64,000 nucleotides of DNA from Methyloradius palustris (GCF_019703875.1 NZ_AP024110.1:124001-188000), one strand, 5' to 3'; shown: positions 50,917 through 60,657, numbered from the stretch's first letter. A program made the numbers and translations. The notes: a model not told the origin generated them from the letters alone.

Positions 50917-53067
50917 ATGCGCTTAAGATACATCGTATTTGTCAGCGCGATTCTTGCAGTGATTCTGCTGTATTTGCTATCGCATGCCAGTGCCAATTCG
51001 GCAGCGTCTGGTAATTATTATACGACGCTACTTGTTCTGAATATTGGTTTGGCAGCTGCGCTGATCTTGCTGATTGGGGTGCAACTCACTCGTTTATATA
51101 AGCAAATCAGCCAGAAGGTGATGGGCAGCCGTCTCACCTTGCGACTATTGAGCGCATTGGCTTTGATGGCGATTATTCCAGGCTTGTTGGTGTATGCCGT
51201 ATCTGTGAACTTTCTGACACGTTCGATTGAGTCGTGGTTTAACGTCAAGGTTGAGAAAGCGCTGGAAGGTGGCTTGCGCCTCGGTCAGAGTGCGCTTGAT
51301 ATTATGCTGGCTGATATTGAGCAGAAAAGTGAAAGTATGGCGATTAACCTCGCTTTTCAGCCCAGTAATACCCACTTGACGGTGCTGAATGATTTGCGTG
51401 AAAAAAGCGGTATTCAAGATGCTGTATTGCTGACCTTGCAGGGGCGGATATTAGCTTTCTCCAGTGGTGATCCGTCGAGTTTCTTGCCGGATTTACCTAG
51501 CGTTCCCCAGCTCAGGCAAGCACGTCAGCATGTGTATGGCACGATTGAGCCTATCCCTGACAAAGGTCTTTATTTGCGGGTTTTGGCGCCAGTCAATATG
51601 CCAGAGTTGGCTGGCGAAACGCGCATATTGCAGTTGTTACAACCTGTACCGAAAGCACTTTCCACAACGGCTGAGTCGGTGCAGGCGGTGTATCAGGATT
51701 ATCAGGAGCTATCACTGAGTCGTGAGTCACTGAAAGAGGTATTCTCGCTAACGTTGACTCTGGTATTGATGCTGGCGATGTTGTCAGCCGTATCTATCGC
51801 TTTTGTGGTGAGCCGTCGGCTTTCAGAGCCGTTAGCCATTTTGGCCAAAGGGACAGAAGCCCTGGCGCGCGGCGATTACACCACGGTTCTGCCATCACAT
51901 GGCAAGGATGAATTAGGCATACTCGTGCAGTCGTTCAATACCATGACGCGGCAATTGGGGGATGCTACTAGCGCAGCCGAGCGTAATCGTGCACGTGTAG
52001 AAGCTGCGCGTGGTTATCTTGCCACCATATTGGCGCATTTGTCGTCAGGTGTCTTGGCCTTGAATGACCGCGCAGAACTGCGTACTTATAATTTGGCAGC
52101 ATCTAATATTCTGGGCGTCGCCTTGGCAGACTTTGCTGGACAGCCACTTAAACTGCTGGCAGAAAAAGTCCCTGTGCTAGAAGACTTTGCTGTCAGTGTG
52201 CTACGACATTTTCACGCGGACGAACTGGGAGAGTGGCAAGAACAAATGGAAGTTGTCACTACACAAGGTAAGCGAACTATCCTGATTCGCGGTACACGCT
52301 TGCCTGATTCGGCGGATAGTGGTTTCCTGGTCGTGTTTGATGACATCACCGCCATGGTGCAGGCTCAGCGCGATGCCGCTTGGGGTGAAGTTGCCCGCAG
52401 GCTGGCACATGAAATCAAGAACCCACTGACCCCAATTCAGTTATCTGCCGAACGCCTTGAACATAAGCTCACGAGTAAACTCAATGCTGACGATGCTGAA
52501 ATGCTGCGCCGCGCGACCAATACCATCGTCAGTCAGGTCAGTGCGATGAAGACCATGGTCAATGAATTCAGTGAATACGCCCGTGCGCCTGCTGTGAACC
52601 TGACCGAAGTCGATATGAATGCATTGATTCATGACGTGATTGCATTATATGAGCCAGAGTCTATCAAGCTTAAGCTGCAGCTTAAGCGAGGCGCTGCCAA
52701 GGTGCTGGGTGATGCCACTATGTTGCGGCAGGTCTTGCATAACTTGCTGCAAAACGCGCAAGATGCACTTACGGGGCGTGAAGATGCGCAAATCATTATC
52801 AGCACCTTGATTAAGAACAAAGACTTAATCTTGAATGTTCAAGATAATGGAGAAGGTTTCCCTATTGATATTATCTCCCGCGTTTTTGAGCCCTATATGA
52901 CGACTAAACGTCATGGTACTGGCTTGGGTTTGGCAATCGTGAAAAAGATCATAGAAGAACACAAGGGTAGTATTAAAATCGAAAATCAGCCTGCAGGTGG
53001 CGCAGTTGTGATGGTGGCTTTACCAGCCTTTAGTCCGTCCAAAGCGCTTAAGCAGGTAAAATCGTGA
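50917..53067 (+). CDS. ntrY: NtrY-like sensor histidine kinase
   Basis: A 716-residue membrane sensor. Three N-terminal hydrophobic helices (about 5-25, 38-58, 70-95) and a fourth around 280-300 frame a periplasmic region. HAMP (about 305-355) is followed by a PAS-like region (about 370-470). The dimerisation helix with phospho-acceptor His498 lies in LAHEIKNPLTPIQLSAERL. The ATPase domain has NLLQNAQDAL, DNGEGFP and GTGLGLAIVKKI. It is cotranscribed with the following response regulator. The symbol is by architecture; a nitrogen signal is not proved. Confidence 0.92.
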   Translation: MRLRYIVFVSAILAVILLYLLSHASANSAASGNYYTTLLVLNIGLAAALILLIGVQLTRLYKQISQKVMGSRLTLRLLSALALMAIIPGLLVYAVSVNFLTRSIESWFNVKVEKALEGGLRLGQSALDIMLADIEQKSESMAINLAFQPSNTHLTVLNDLREKSGIQDAVLLTLQGRILAFSSGDPSSFLPDLPSVPQLRQARQHVYGTIEPIPDKGLYLRVLAPVNMPELAGETRILQLLQPVPKALSTTAESVQAVYQDYQELSLSRESLKEVFSLTLTLVLMLAMLSAVSIAFVVSRRLSEPLAILAKGTEALARGDYTTVLPSHGKDELGILVQSFNTMTRQLGDATSAAERNRARVEAARGYLATILAHLSSGVLALNDRAELRTYNLAASNILGVALADFAGQPLKLLAEKVPVLEDFAVSVLRHFHADELGEWQEQMEVVTTQGKRTILIRGTRLPDSADSGFLVVFDDITAMVQAQRDAAWGEVARRLAHEIKNPLTPIQLSAERLEHKLTSKLNADDAEMLRRATNTIVSQVSAMKTMVNEFSEYARAPAVNLTEVDMNALIHDVIALYEPESIKLKLQLKRGAAKVLGDATMLRQVLHNLLQNAQDALTGREDAQIIISTLIKNKDLILNVQDNGEGFPIDIISRVFEPYMTTKRHGTGLGLAIVKKIIEEHKGSIKIENQPAGGAVVMVALPAFSPSKALKQVKS

Positions 53068-53095
53068 GTAGTATAAGTAATATGGAGTATCAGTA

Positions 53096-54379
53096 ATGAC
53101 AGCAAGACAAGTGCTCGTAGTAGATGATGAAATCGGTATCCGTGAGTTATTGCACGACATTCTGCAAGACGAAGGCTATCAGGTAAAACTCGCCGAAAAC
53201 GCAGCTGAAGCGCGCGAATGGCGACAACATGCTCGCCCAGACCTGGTCTTGCTCGATATCTGGATGCCAGATTGTGATGGCATCAGCTTGCTCAAAGAAT
53301 GGGGTACGGGTGGATTGCTAACCATGCCAGTGGTCATGATGTCTGGCCACGGTACGATTGATACTGCTGTTGAAGCCACACGTATTGGTGCCTTTGATTT
53401 TCTTGAAAAACCTATTGCACTGCAAAAGCTGCTAAAAACCGTGAACGCGGCACTAAAGCATGGTGAATTGCTGCCAAAATCTGAAATGAGCTTGTTGAAT
53501 CTTGGCAAGGACACGGTAATCACCGAGCTTAAGCAGCGTTTAAGCCAAGTAGCTCAAACTAAACTGCCCCTGTTATTGATTGGTGAGAAAGATAGTGGAG
53601 CTGAGCTTTGTGCCAGATTCTTACATCAGCCCACAACACCTTGGCTCGTATTGACTGATCATGAAAAATTGGCAGAAGCGCCGATTGACTTGCTGGAGCA
53701 ATATCAAGATGGCCTGATTTTTCTACCTGAAGTCGCAGTATTGAACAAAACCGAGCAAAAAGGCTTGCTGTTACTTATAAGCAAAGCCGAAAAATTCGGC
53801 GTACGTGTTGTTTGCGGTACAGCACAAGCCCTACCGCAGATGGCGGCAGAAGGCATATTTGATGCTCAATTGCTGCAAGTGTTATCAACCACTACGCTCG
53901 GTGTACCTAGGCTTGAAGACCATAGAGAAGATATTCCTGATCTTGCGCGCACGTTGGCCTTGCAACTGGCTGAAAGCAACGAGGCCCCTTATCGCGAATT
54001 TGATGTGGCTAGCCTGAATGCATTGAGAAACGCAGCATGGCCTGGCAATCTGGTACAACTTGATAGCGTGATACGCAATCTCATGCAAACCAGCTTGGGA
54101 GAAAAAATCACGCTGGAAGACGTTAATCGTGTGCTTGAACAGTTTGCTGATGCTCAGCTATCGGCTGATTTTGTGGATGCAAAACAATTAGCCAACAATC
54201 TCACCATCAACCTTGATTTGCCTCTACGTGAAGCGCGCGATGCATTCGAGCGCCTTTATTTTGAGCATCATATCTCTAAAGTAGGGAGAAACATGAGTCG
54301 TGTGGCTGATAACGTAGCACTCGAACGCACCCACCTTTATCGAAAATTGAAGCAATTGGGCATTAAGATTAAAGCTTAA
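53096..54379 (+). CDS. ntrX: NtrX-like response regulator with degenerate AAA+ domain
   Basis: A 427-residue regulator. The receiver domain (1-120) has the acidic pair Asp10-Asp11, phospho-acceptor Asp54 and Lys105, all intact. The central domain (about 130-320) aligns with NtrC-type AAA+ domains but the Walker A is GEKDSGAE (163-170), with Ala at the expected Lys position. No GAFTGA loop or clear Walker B is seen; later landmarks RLEDHREDIPDLARTLALQL and AWPGNLVQLDSVIRNLM are retained. The Fis-type HTH (about 385-425) reads RVADNVALERTHLYRKLKQLG. ATP hydrolysis and sigma-54 contact are therefore unlikely; it may act as a simple DNA-binding regulator. Confidence 0.88.
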   Translation: MTARQVLVVDDEIGIRELLHDILQDEGYQVKLAENAAEAREWRQHARPDLVLLDIWMPDCDGISLLKEWGTGGLLTMPVVMMSGHGTIDTAVEATRIGAFDFLEKPIALQKLLKTVNAALKHGELLPKSEMSLLNLGKDTVITELKQRLSQVAQTKLPLLLIGEKDSGAELCARFLHQPTTPWLVLTDHEKLAEAPIDLLEQYQDGLIFLPEVAVLNKTEQKGLLLLISKAEKFGVRVVCGTAQALPQMAAEGIFDAQLLQVLSTTTLGVPRLEDHREDIPDLARTLALQLAESNEAPYREFDVASLNALRNAAWPGNLVQLDSVIRNLMQTSLGEKITLEDVNRVLEQFADAQLSADFVDAKQLANNLTINLDLPLREARDAFERLYFEHHISKVGRNMSRVADNVALERTHLYRKLKQLGIKIKA

Positions 54380-54386
54380 CTCGTTC

Positions 54387-55154
54387 CTAGATTTCAAGCT
54401 CCAAAACAACAGGCGTATGGTCTGAAGGCCGTTCCAGCTTGCGTGGCGCTTTATCAATCCAACTTGCTTTGCAGTTAGCTACCAATTCATTGCTTACTAA
54501 AATGTGGTCTATGCGCATGCCTAAATTACGCCTGAAACCTGCCATTCGGTAATCCCACCAGCTAAAACTAGCCTCTGCTTGTTCAAATAACCGGAAGCTG
54601 TCAGTCAGGCCTAATCCCAAGAAATCATTAAAAGCCTGGCGTTCTGGAGCACTGACTAACACTTGCCCTTCCCATGCTTTTGGGTCGTGCACGTCACGGT
54701 CTTCTGGTGCGATATTGTAATCACCTAACAGAGCAAGCTTTGGGTGTAATGCCAGCTCGGAACGCAGATATTCAGTGAATGCTTTTAGCCAGCCAAGTTT
54801 GTACTGGTACTTATCTGATTCAAGGCTTTGTCCATTGGGGATGTAGGCGCAGATGATACGCACACCATTGATGGTAGCGGCGATGACTCGCTTTTGCTCG
54901 TCAGCAAAGCCTGGTATAGCAGTACTGACCTCTTGAATGGGATGTTTACTGAGGATTGCCACACCATTATAGGTTTTTTGGCCTGCATGAATGGCGTGAT
55001 AGCCAGCATCAGCTAAGGCTTGAAAGGGGAATTTACTGTTCTCCTGTTTGGTTTCCTGCAGGCATAGCACATCTACTGCATGTTCGTTTAGCCAATCGAG
55101 CACATGCGGCAGGCGCACGTTGAGTGAATTGACGTTCCAGGTGGCAATTAACAT
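54387..55154 (-). CDS. xth: Exodeoxyribonuclease III (AP endonuclease)
   Basis: A 255-residue DNA-repair enzyme of the ExoIII class. Motifs: MLIATWNVNSLNVRLPHVLDW at the start, VLCLQETKQE (about 30-39) with the metal-binding Glu, LLGDYNIAPEDRDVHD (about 140-155), and the C-terminal RIDHILVSNEL and PSDHTPVVLELEI with the catalytic Asp-His pair. It is convergent with ntrX at 7 nt and is the 3'-most gene of the minus-strand prlC-glutaredoxin-xth run. Confidence 0.97.
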   Translation of the reverse strand: MLIATWNVNSLNVRLPHVLDWLNEHAVDVLCLQETKQENSKFPFQALADAGYHAIHAGQKTYNGVAILSKHPIQEVSTAIPGFADEQKRVIAATINGVRIICAYIPNGQSLESDKYQYKLGWLKAFTEYLRSELALHPKLALLGDYNIAPEDRDVHDPKAWEGQVLVSAPERQAFNDFLGLGLTDSFRLFEQAEASFSWWDYRMAGFRRNLGMRIDHILVSNELVANCKASWIDKAPRKLERPSDHTPVVLELEI

Positions 55155-55165
55155 GTAGATGTAGA

Positions 55166-55708
55166 CTAATTGGGTGCAGCTTCTGCAGGTACTGGCTTAG
55201 CAGGTTTTTTGATTGCGGCTAGAGGATTGTCTTTGGGATAACCAGCTTCATCCAACAAACTAGCCCAGCTTTCTTCAAGAAAGCCACGTTTAGGGATCTT
55301 ACTGCCTACGACCAAGACAGGTACCTGAAGTGAACCTGTTAGTTTTTGCAAAGCTGCTTTATCTTCGTCGGTATTTTTTAGGGCATAGGGAATGCCACGC
55401 TTATCAAGATAGGCTTGTGCCTTTGTGCAAGGTTCACCACACCCAGTAAAGCTATATAGACTCACTGGATTTTTCTCAGCAGCCAATTTGGTGGCGAAAG
55501 GCTGTGCATCAGTATCTACAACATTGGCTTTAACATTTTTTGTTTCAATATTTTTTACATCCATCGGTGGTGTATCGCTGTAATGCATATTGCCTTGCGC
55601 GTCCTTCCATTTATAGACTTGTGCCTGGCATATGCCTGAAACACTCGCAGCAAGTACTGTCATGCAAAGACTTAAAGTTAGCACTGATGAATGTAAGCTC
55701 AAGTTCAT
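55166..55708 (-). CDS. Exported DUF4124-glutaredoxin-like protein
   Basis: A 180-residue protein with a signal peptide (about 1-29). DUF4124 follows: QVYKWKDAQGNMHYSDTPP (about 30-48). A glutaredoxin-like domain (about 80-155) has the active-site-like CGEPC (about 89-93), a CxxxC spacing rather than CxxC, and LQVPVLVVGSKI. The Lys/Pro/Ala-rich tail (IKKPAKPVPAEAA) is low complexity. A periplasmic redox or copper-handling role is possible; none is proven. It is 12 nt downstream of prlC. Confidence 0.85.
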   Translation of the reverse strand: MNLSLHSSVLTLSLCMTVLAASVSGICQAQVYKWKDAQGNMHYSDTPPMDVKNIETKNVKANVVDTDAQPFATKLAAEKNPVSLYSFTGCGEPCTKAQAYLDKRGIPYALKNTDEDKAALQKLTGSLQVPVLVVGSKIPKRGFLEESWASLLDEAGYPKDNPLAAIKKPAKPVPAEAAPN

Positions 55709-55720
55709 TGGATCACCTGT

Positions 55721-57769
55721 TTAGTTAGTCATGCCATTGTGACGCAGTAGAGCATCAATTGAAGGTTCGCGCCCACGGAATGCAATGAATGAATCCAGCG
55801 CTGGACGTGATCCGCCCTGCGCCAGAATCTCTGACCAGAACCGTTGTCCAGTTTCTTGTGATAACACGCCGTTTTCTTCAAACAAGCTGTAGGCGTCGGC
55901 GGATAACACTTCAGCCCATTTGTAGCTGTAGTAACCCGCAGCGTAGCCACCTGCGAAAATATGCGAAAAGTTATTAGGAAAGCGATTCCACTTTGGTGGC
56001 CGTACCACAGCAACTTCATCGCGTACCTGTTCGATAAGGTCCAAGGCAGTTTCAGGGCCATTCGGGTCAAAATCGCCATGCAAGCGGATATCAAAGAGGG
56101 AAAACTCAATCTGGCGCATAGTCTGCATGCCAGCTTGGAAGTTTTTGGCAGCGACCATTTTATCGAATAATTCGCGTGGTAATTGCGCACCAGTTTCTAC
56201 ATGTTTGGTCATGTGGCGCAGCACTTCCCATTCCCAGCAGAAGTTTTCCATGAATTGGCTAGGCAATTCAACGGCATCCCACTCCACTCCCTTGATGCCT
56301 GATACGCCGTATTCGTCCACTTTGGTGAGCAAATGATGTAATCCATGACCGAACTCATGGAACATGGTGTTGACTTCATCATGTGTGAATAATGCTGGCT
56401 TGCCGCCGACTGGCGGTGAGAAATTGCAGGTGAGAAATGCCACAGGCGTTTCAAGCCCGTCAATTTTCTTGCGGCGTGTAATCGCCTCATCCATCCAGGC
56501 ACCGCCACGCTTGTTGTTGCGGGCATACAAATCCAGGTAGAACTGGCCGACCAGTTTTCCTTGGTGGTCGGTGATTTCATAAAAACTGGCATCTGCGTGC
56601 CAAACAGGCGCTTGCGATTTTTTGACATGTACACCAAAGATGGTTTCCGTCACCTTAAACAAGCCATGCAAGACTTGAGATTCAGGGAAGTACTGTTTTA
56701 CTTCTTGGTCTGAGAACGCATATTTTTCTTCGCGCAGTTTTTCAGAGGCATAGGCGATATCCCAAGCTTCAAGCTCGCGTAACCCTAGCTTATTAGCGGC
56801 ATATTCTTTTAACTCTTGCATGTCACGCAGCGCGAAAGGTTTGGCGCGTTTGCCTAAAGTATCCAAAAAGTCTGTGACTTCAGCAGGCTTGCCCGCCATC
56901 TTGGTGGACAGCGAAACTTCAGCATAATTATTAAAGCCAAGCAGTTTCGCAGACTCTTGTTTGAGCTTGAGTATGTCTTTAATCAAGCTCGTATTGTCCC
57001 ACTCTGGTTTGCCAAATTCAGAAGCTCTGGTGGCATAGGCGCGGTAGAGTGTCGCGCGTAGATCACGGTTGTCGGCATACTGTAAAACAGGCATGTAAGA
57101 GGGAAAGTGCAATGTGAATTTATAGCCGCTCTTACCTTCTTCTTTCGCTGCGTCAGCTGCGGCTTGTAATACATCGGCAGGAATACCCTGCAAATTGGAC
57201 GCGTCTTTCAGAATTAACGAGAAATCATTAGTGGTATCGAGTAAATTCTCTTCAAACTTGGCGGACAAGCTTGAGAGTTCTTCTTGAATAACTTTGAAGC
57301 GTGCTTTTTCAGCATCTGGCAATTCAGCGCCACCAAGACGAAAATCGCGTAACTCATTCTCGATAATTTTTTTCTGGGCAGTATTTAATTGGCTGTATTC
57401 AGGACTACTTTTAAGATCGCGGAATTTTTTGTAAAGGCGTTCATCTTGCGATAAATCGGCATAAAACGCCGTGAGTTTAGACAAGTTATCGTTATAGGCT
57501 TCGCGCAGCTCTGGGCTATTCACCACGGAATTCATGTGCGATACCTGTGACCACGCACGTGATAGCTTCTCTTCAAAATCTTCAAGTGGATACGCAAAAT
57601 TCTGCCAGGTTGGGGCGATGCTTGAAGTGCTTAATGTCTCCAGTAATTCACGACCTTGCGATAGCAAGTAATCGACTGCAGGGGTGACATGCTCTGCTTT
57701 GACTCGGTCAAACTTTGGTAACCCTGAAAAATCGAGTAGCGGATTATCTAACAACTGGTTTTCACTCAC
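55721..57769 (-). CDS. prlC: Oligopeptidase A (M3 family)
   Basis: A 682-residue cytoplasmic zinc metallopeptidase that degrades short peptides, including signal-peptide remnants. The zinc motif is HEFGH, with His471, Glu472 and His475, in MFHEFGHGLHHLL. The upstream block ARNNKRGGAWMDEA and downstream WDAVELPSQFMENFCWE are M3A signatures. The third ligand lies in the ELPSQFMENF helix. The length matches OpdA/PrlC rather than the longer Dcp. The ATG at 57769 follows a 73-nt gap from the DUF4870 gene. Confidence 0.95.
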   Translation of the reverse strand: MSENQLLDNPLLDFSGLPKFDRVKAEHVTPAVDYLLSQGRELLETLSTSSIAPTWQNFAYPLEDFEEKLSRAWSQVSHMNSVVNSPELREAYNDNLSKLTAFYADLSQDERLYKKFRDLKSSPEYSQLNTAQKKIIENELRDFRLGGAELPDAEKARFKVIQEELSSLSAKFEENLLDTTNDFSLILKDASNLQGIPADVLQAAADAAKEEGKSGYKFTLHFPSYMPVLQYADNRDLRATLYRAYATRASEFGKPEWDNTSLIKDILKLKQESAKLLGFNNYAEVSLSTKMAGKPAEVTDFLDTLGKRAKPFALRDMQELKEYAANKLGLRELEAWDIAYASEKLREEKYAFSDQEVKQYFPESQVLHGLFKVTETIFGVHVKKSQAPVWHADASFYEITDHQGKLVGQFYLDLYARNNKRGGAWMDEAITRRKKIDGLETPVAFLTCNFSPPVGGKPALFTHDEVNTMFHEFGHGLHHLLTKVDEYGVSGIKGVEWDAVELPSQFMENFCWEWEVLRHMTKHVETGAQLPRELFDKMVAAKNFQAGMQTMRQIEFSLFDIRLHGDFDPNGPETALDLIEQVRDEVAVVRPPKWNRFPNNFSHIFAGGYAAGYYSYKWAEVLSADAYSLFEENGVLSQETGQRFWSEILAQGGSRPALDSFIAFRGREPSIDALLRHNGMTN

Positions 57770-57842
57770 TTAAAATCCTTAAATTTGATGCGTAGCTTTA
57801 TAAATATTACTTAGTACAAATGGCGCTTAGTTATTGAGTCCA

Positions 57843-58193
57843 TTAGTTAATAAGTCTTAGCGTGAACGGATATTGATATTGCTCGCCTTTGCTTGCAGCA
57901 ACTGCAGCTAAAATGCAGAGCACAATATTTGCGATCCAGAGTATGCCTGCGACCAGAAAACCAACTAGAATAAACATCAAGACCCAGCTAATGGCATAAG
58001 CAATCAGTAGGGTAATCTGAAAATTCAGCGCCTCACGGGATGCTACTGATATGTAGGCGCTATCGTCTTTTTTCAATAGCCAGATGATCAGACTGGGTAC
58101 AAAACTAAATAATGCACCGCCAATGTGGGCAAGTACTGCAAGGTTCTTTTCGTCTGGAGTAGGGCTTGCAACAGATTGGTCTATATCAGTCAT
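57843..58193 (-). CDS. DUF4870 (Tic20-like) small membrane protein
   Basis: A 116-residue inner-membrane protein. A polar N-terminal ~15 residues precede three hydrophobic helices with the family pattern NLAVLAHIGGALFSFVPSLII (about 17-37), REALNFQITLL (about 53-63) and GILWIANIVLCILAAVAA. DUF4870 members resemble chloroplast Tic20 in fold; the function is unknown. It starts 12 nt after the ptsI stop on the same strand. Confidence 0.9.
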   Translation of the reverse strand: MTDIDQSVASPTPDEKNLAVLAHIGGALFSFVPSLIIWLLKKDDSAYISVASREALNFQITLLIAYAISWVLMFILVGFLVAGILWIANIVLCILAAVAASKGEQYQYPFTLRLIN

Positions 58194-58205
58194 TTTTACA
58201 TCCCC

Positions 58206-59951
58206 TTATTGAAGATTGAGTTTTTGCAGCAATGGTTCAATTTTATCGACGTCCTGATTATTGAGTATTTTGCGTGCAGTACTGGTGATATCGGGTAAAT
58301 TGCTTTTGAGCACCTGACGTTTAACGCTCAGTATGTTAGATGGATGCATTGAAAACTGGCGCAAGCCAAAGCCTAATAACAGGCGCGTGAGTTTTTCATC
58401 CCCAGCCATTTCGCCACAAACTGAAACAGGTTTACCGAGCTTGTTGCCTGCGCGTATGGTCATCTCGATCAGCATCATGATGGCTGGGTGCACAGGGTTA
58501 TACAGGTGCGAAACTGTGTCATCGGTGCGGTCAATCGCGAGTGAGTATTGAATCAGGTCGTTAGTGCCGATAGAGAGAAAATCCAGTTCCCGCGCAAAGG
58601 CCTCAGCACATAAAGCAGCAGCAGGTACTTCTATCATGCCGCCTACTTCTATATCTTCATCAAAAGGTAATTTCTCGGCGCGCAAACTTTGCTTAGCACG
58701 TTCAAGTATCTGCAGGCTTTGGCGCAATTCGTTGAGCGATGACAACATGGGTATCAATATCTTGATATTGCCGAAATGTGAGGCCCGTAAAATAGCCCGT
58801 AGTTGAGCCATGAAGATTTGCGGTTCTGACAAACACAGTCGAATCGCGCGCAAACCCAATGCTGGATTGGTGCAGGTACGCACCACATCGCTATTCATTT
58901 CTTTATCCGCGCCTAAATCCAGCGTACGGATGGTCACTGGCAGGCCTTTCATGTCCTTGGCCACTTTGCGATAAGCGATGAATTGCTCTTCTTCATCGGG
59001 CATTTCACGGCGATTCATGAAGAGGAACTCGGTGCGATAAAGCCCTATGCCTGTTGCACCTGCGGCTTTTACCTGTACTACGTCCTCTGGTACTTCAATA
59101 TTGGCATGCAATTCAATCGCTGTACCGTCCATGGTGACTGCTTTATTGAGCTTGATACGCTTGAGCTTTTGCTCTTCGAGCTCCCATTGCTCTTGACGTA
59201 GTTTGTATTCCTCCAGCGTTTCGCTACTTGGGCTGACGATCACAACGCCTTGGCTACCATCAACAATAATCAGCTCGCCGTCACGGATCAATTCGCGTGA
59301 TTTTTGCAGGGCGACGATGGAGGGGATATTCATGCTGCGCGCGAGAATCGCCGTATGCGAAGTAGCCCCGCCTACATCGGTAATGAATGCAGCGAACTGA
59401 TGCTGCTTGAACTGGATGGCATCTGCGGGTGAGAGGTCATGTGCTACCAGAATAATCGCGCTTTCCTGGGCCTTGATTGACACTTGGCTGGGGTGGCCAA
59501 GCAAGACCTTGATGATACGTTCCACCACTTGCACTACGTCTTGTTTGCGCTCGCGCAGGTATTCGTCTTCGATTTTGTCGAACTGGGCAACAATTTCTTC
59601 CATCTGTTGTTTGAGTGCCCACTCCGCATTGCATTGCTCGCGTTTGATGATCTCTTTTGGCGTTTCGGCCAAGCTATGGTCGGCCATGATCATCAAATGC
59701 GTGCTGACAAATGCGCTAAGCTCTGCGGGGCCGCTAGAAGGCAGTTCTTTGCGTATGGTTTCAAGATCGTGCTTGACGACTTTAAAGGCTTTTTCCAGGC
59801 GTTTTATTTCGTCTGCGATCAGATTGTTCGGTACTTCGTACTGCACTACTTCAATCAATGCATTTGAAACTAGGTGCGCCTGACCAATGGCAATCCCGCG
59901 CGAGACGCCGACGCCATGCATGGTAAAGCTGACTTTAAAGGCTGGTTTCAT
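58206..59951 (-). CDS. ptsI: Phosphoenolpyruvate-protein phosphotransferase (PTS enzyme I)
   Basis: Transfers phosphate from phosphoenolpyruvate to HPr. The 581 residues have active His199 in GGATSHTAILARS, the PEP-binding IGLYRTEFLFMNR (about 305-317), EVGGMIEVPAAA (about 430-441) and the GTNDLIQY block with the Mg-binding region. It lies 32 nt after ptsH on the same strand. With HPr, EIIA and HprK it forms a chain that, without a sugar permease here, should mainly sense PEP/metabolic state. Confidence 0.97.
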   Translation of the reverse strand: MKPAFKVSFTMHGVGVSRGIAIGQAHLVSNALIEVVQYEVPNNLIADEIKRLEKAFKVVKHDLETIRKELPSSGPAELSAFVSTHLMIMADHSLAETPKEIIKREQCNAEWALKQQMEEIVAQFDKIEDEYLRERKQDVVQVVERIIKVLLGHPSQVSIKAQESAIILVAHDLSPADAIQFKQHQFAAFITDVGGATSHTAILARSMNIPSIVALQKSRELIRDGELIIVDGSQGVVIVSPSSETLEEYKLRQEQWELEEQKLKRIKLNKAVTMDGTAIELHANIEVPEDVVQVKAAGATGIGLYRTEFLFMNRREMPDEEEQFIAYRKVAKDMKGLPVTIRTLDLGADKEMNSDVVRTCTNPALGLRAIRLCLSEPQIFMAQLRAILRASHFGNIKILIPMLSSLNELRQSLQILERAKQSLRAEKLPFDEDIEVGGMIEVPAAALCAEAFARELDFLSIGTNDLIQYSLAIDRTDDTVSHLYNPVHPAIMMLIEMTIRAGNKLGKPVSVCGEMAGDEKLTRLLLGFGLRQFSMHPSNILSVKRQVLKSNLPDITSTARKILNNQDVDKIEPLLQKLNLQ

Positions 59952-59983
59952 AGATTATTGATGATTCAAATTAATCATTAGTA

Positions 59984-60256
59984 TTATTCTGGCTCACCGA
60001 ATCGGTTATTGATGAGCGCTACCAAAGCATCCATCGCAGGCCGTTCTTCTTTGCCATCTGTCTCAAGCAGGATTTTGCTGCCTTTACTGGCTGCCAACAT
60101 CATCACACCCATGATGCTTTTTGCATTGACACGTCTGTTGTTGCGTTCTATCCAGATTTCACAGCTATCAAACTGACTTGCTGTCTGGGTAAGCTTGGTA
60201 GAAGCACGTGCGTGCAAGCCTAATTTATTGATGATTTCTATTTCTTGCTTGATCAT
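59984..60256 (-). CDS. ptsH: Phosphocarrier protein HPr
   Basis: A 90-residue phosphocarrier. His15 in KLGLHARAS is phosphorylated by enzyme I. Ser47 in NAKSIMGVMMLA is the regulatory serine targeted by HprK. The rest (SKGSKILLETDGKEERPAMDAL) is canonical. It overlaps the preceding EIIA gene by 4 nt, so translation is coupled. The retained serine agrees with the presence of hprK 1.3 kb upstream. Confidence 0.97.
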   Translation of the reverse strand: MIKQEIEIINKLGLHARASTKLTQTASQFDSCEIWIERNNRRVNAKSIMGVMMLAASKGSKILLETDGKEERPAMDALVALINNRFGEPE

Positions 60257-60657
60257 GATTGCTTACATGCTTCCTCTGTAAAATGAAAAACACCTTCACG
60301 TCCGCCACTCAAGGCTTTTTCAACCAGCTTGCCGAGGTCGCCATTACGATAGGTCAATGTGCGCACTAGCATGGGCAAATTCACCCCCGCAACACCTTCT
60401 ACACGCCCTGGCACCAATAATTTGCCAACGATATTACAGGGCGTGGCGCCATAAATATCAGATAGAATCAACACACCATCGCCCTGATCCAAGTCTTTAA
60501 CAAGTTGCAGCGCATCAGGCAACACAGTCGCTGGATCATCATGCATGCCTATGCCTACTTGCCCCAGCAGCTCTGGTTTCTTTCCCATCACATGGGTAGC
60601 ACAGTGAATCAGGCTTTCAGCCAGGTTGCCGTGGGAGATAATCAAAATACCAATCAT
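60253..60657 (-). CDS. PTS EIIA component, mannose type (orphan regulatory)
   Basis: A 134-residue EIIA of the mannose/fructose family. MIGILIISHGNLAESL carries the phosphorylated His9. GVLILSDIYGATPCNIV (about 76-92) is the second signature. No EIIB, EIIC or EIID is present nearby. In related betaproteobacteria this protein, often called ManX/PtsA, receives phosphate from HPr in a regulatory chain. It overlaps ptsH by 4 nt. Confidence 0.92.
   Translation of the reverse strand: MIGILIISHGNLAESLIHCATHVMGKKPELLGQVGIGMHDDPATVLPDALQLVKDLDQGDGVLILSDIYGATPCNIVGKLLVPGRVEGVAGVNLPMLVRTLTYRNGDLGKLVEKALSGGREGVFHFTEEACKQS

Noticed and set aside
59407..59883. 158-codon plus-strand frame inside ptsI
   Set aside because: It is antisense to a conserved enzyme I segment; composition (Ser/Leu/Cys-rich) is that of a shadow frame.
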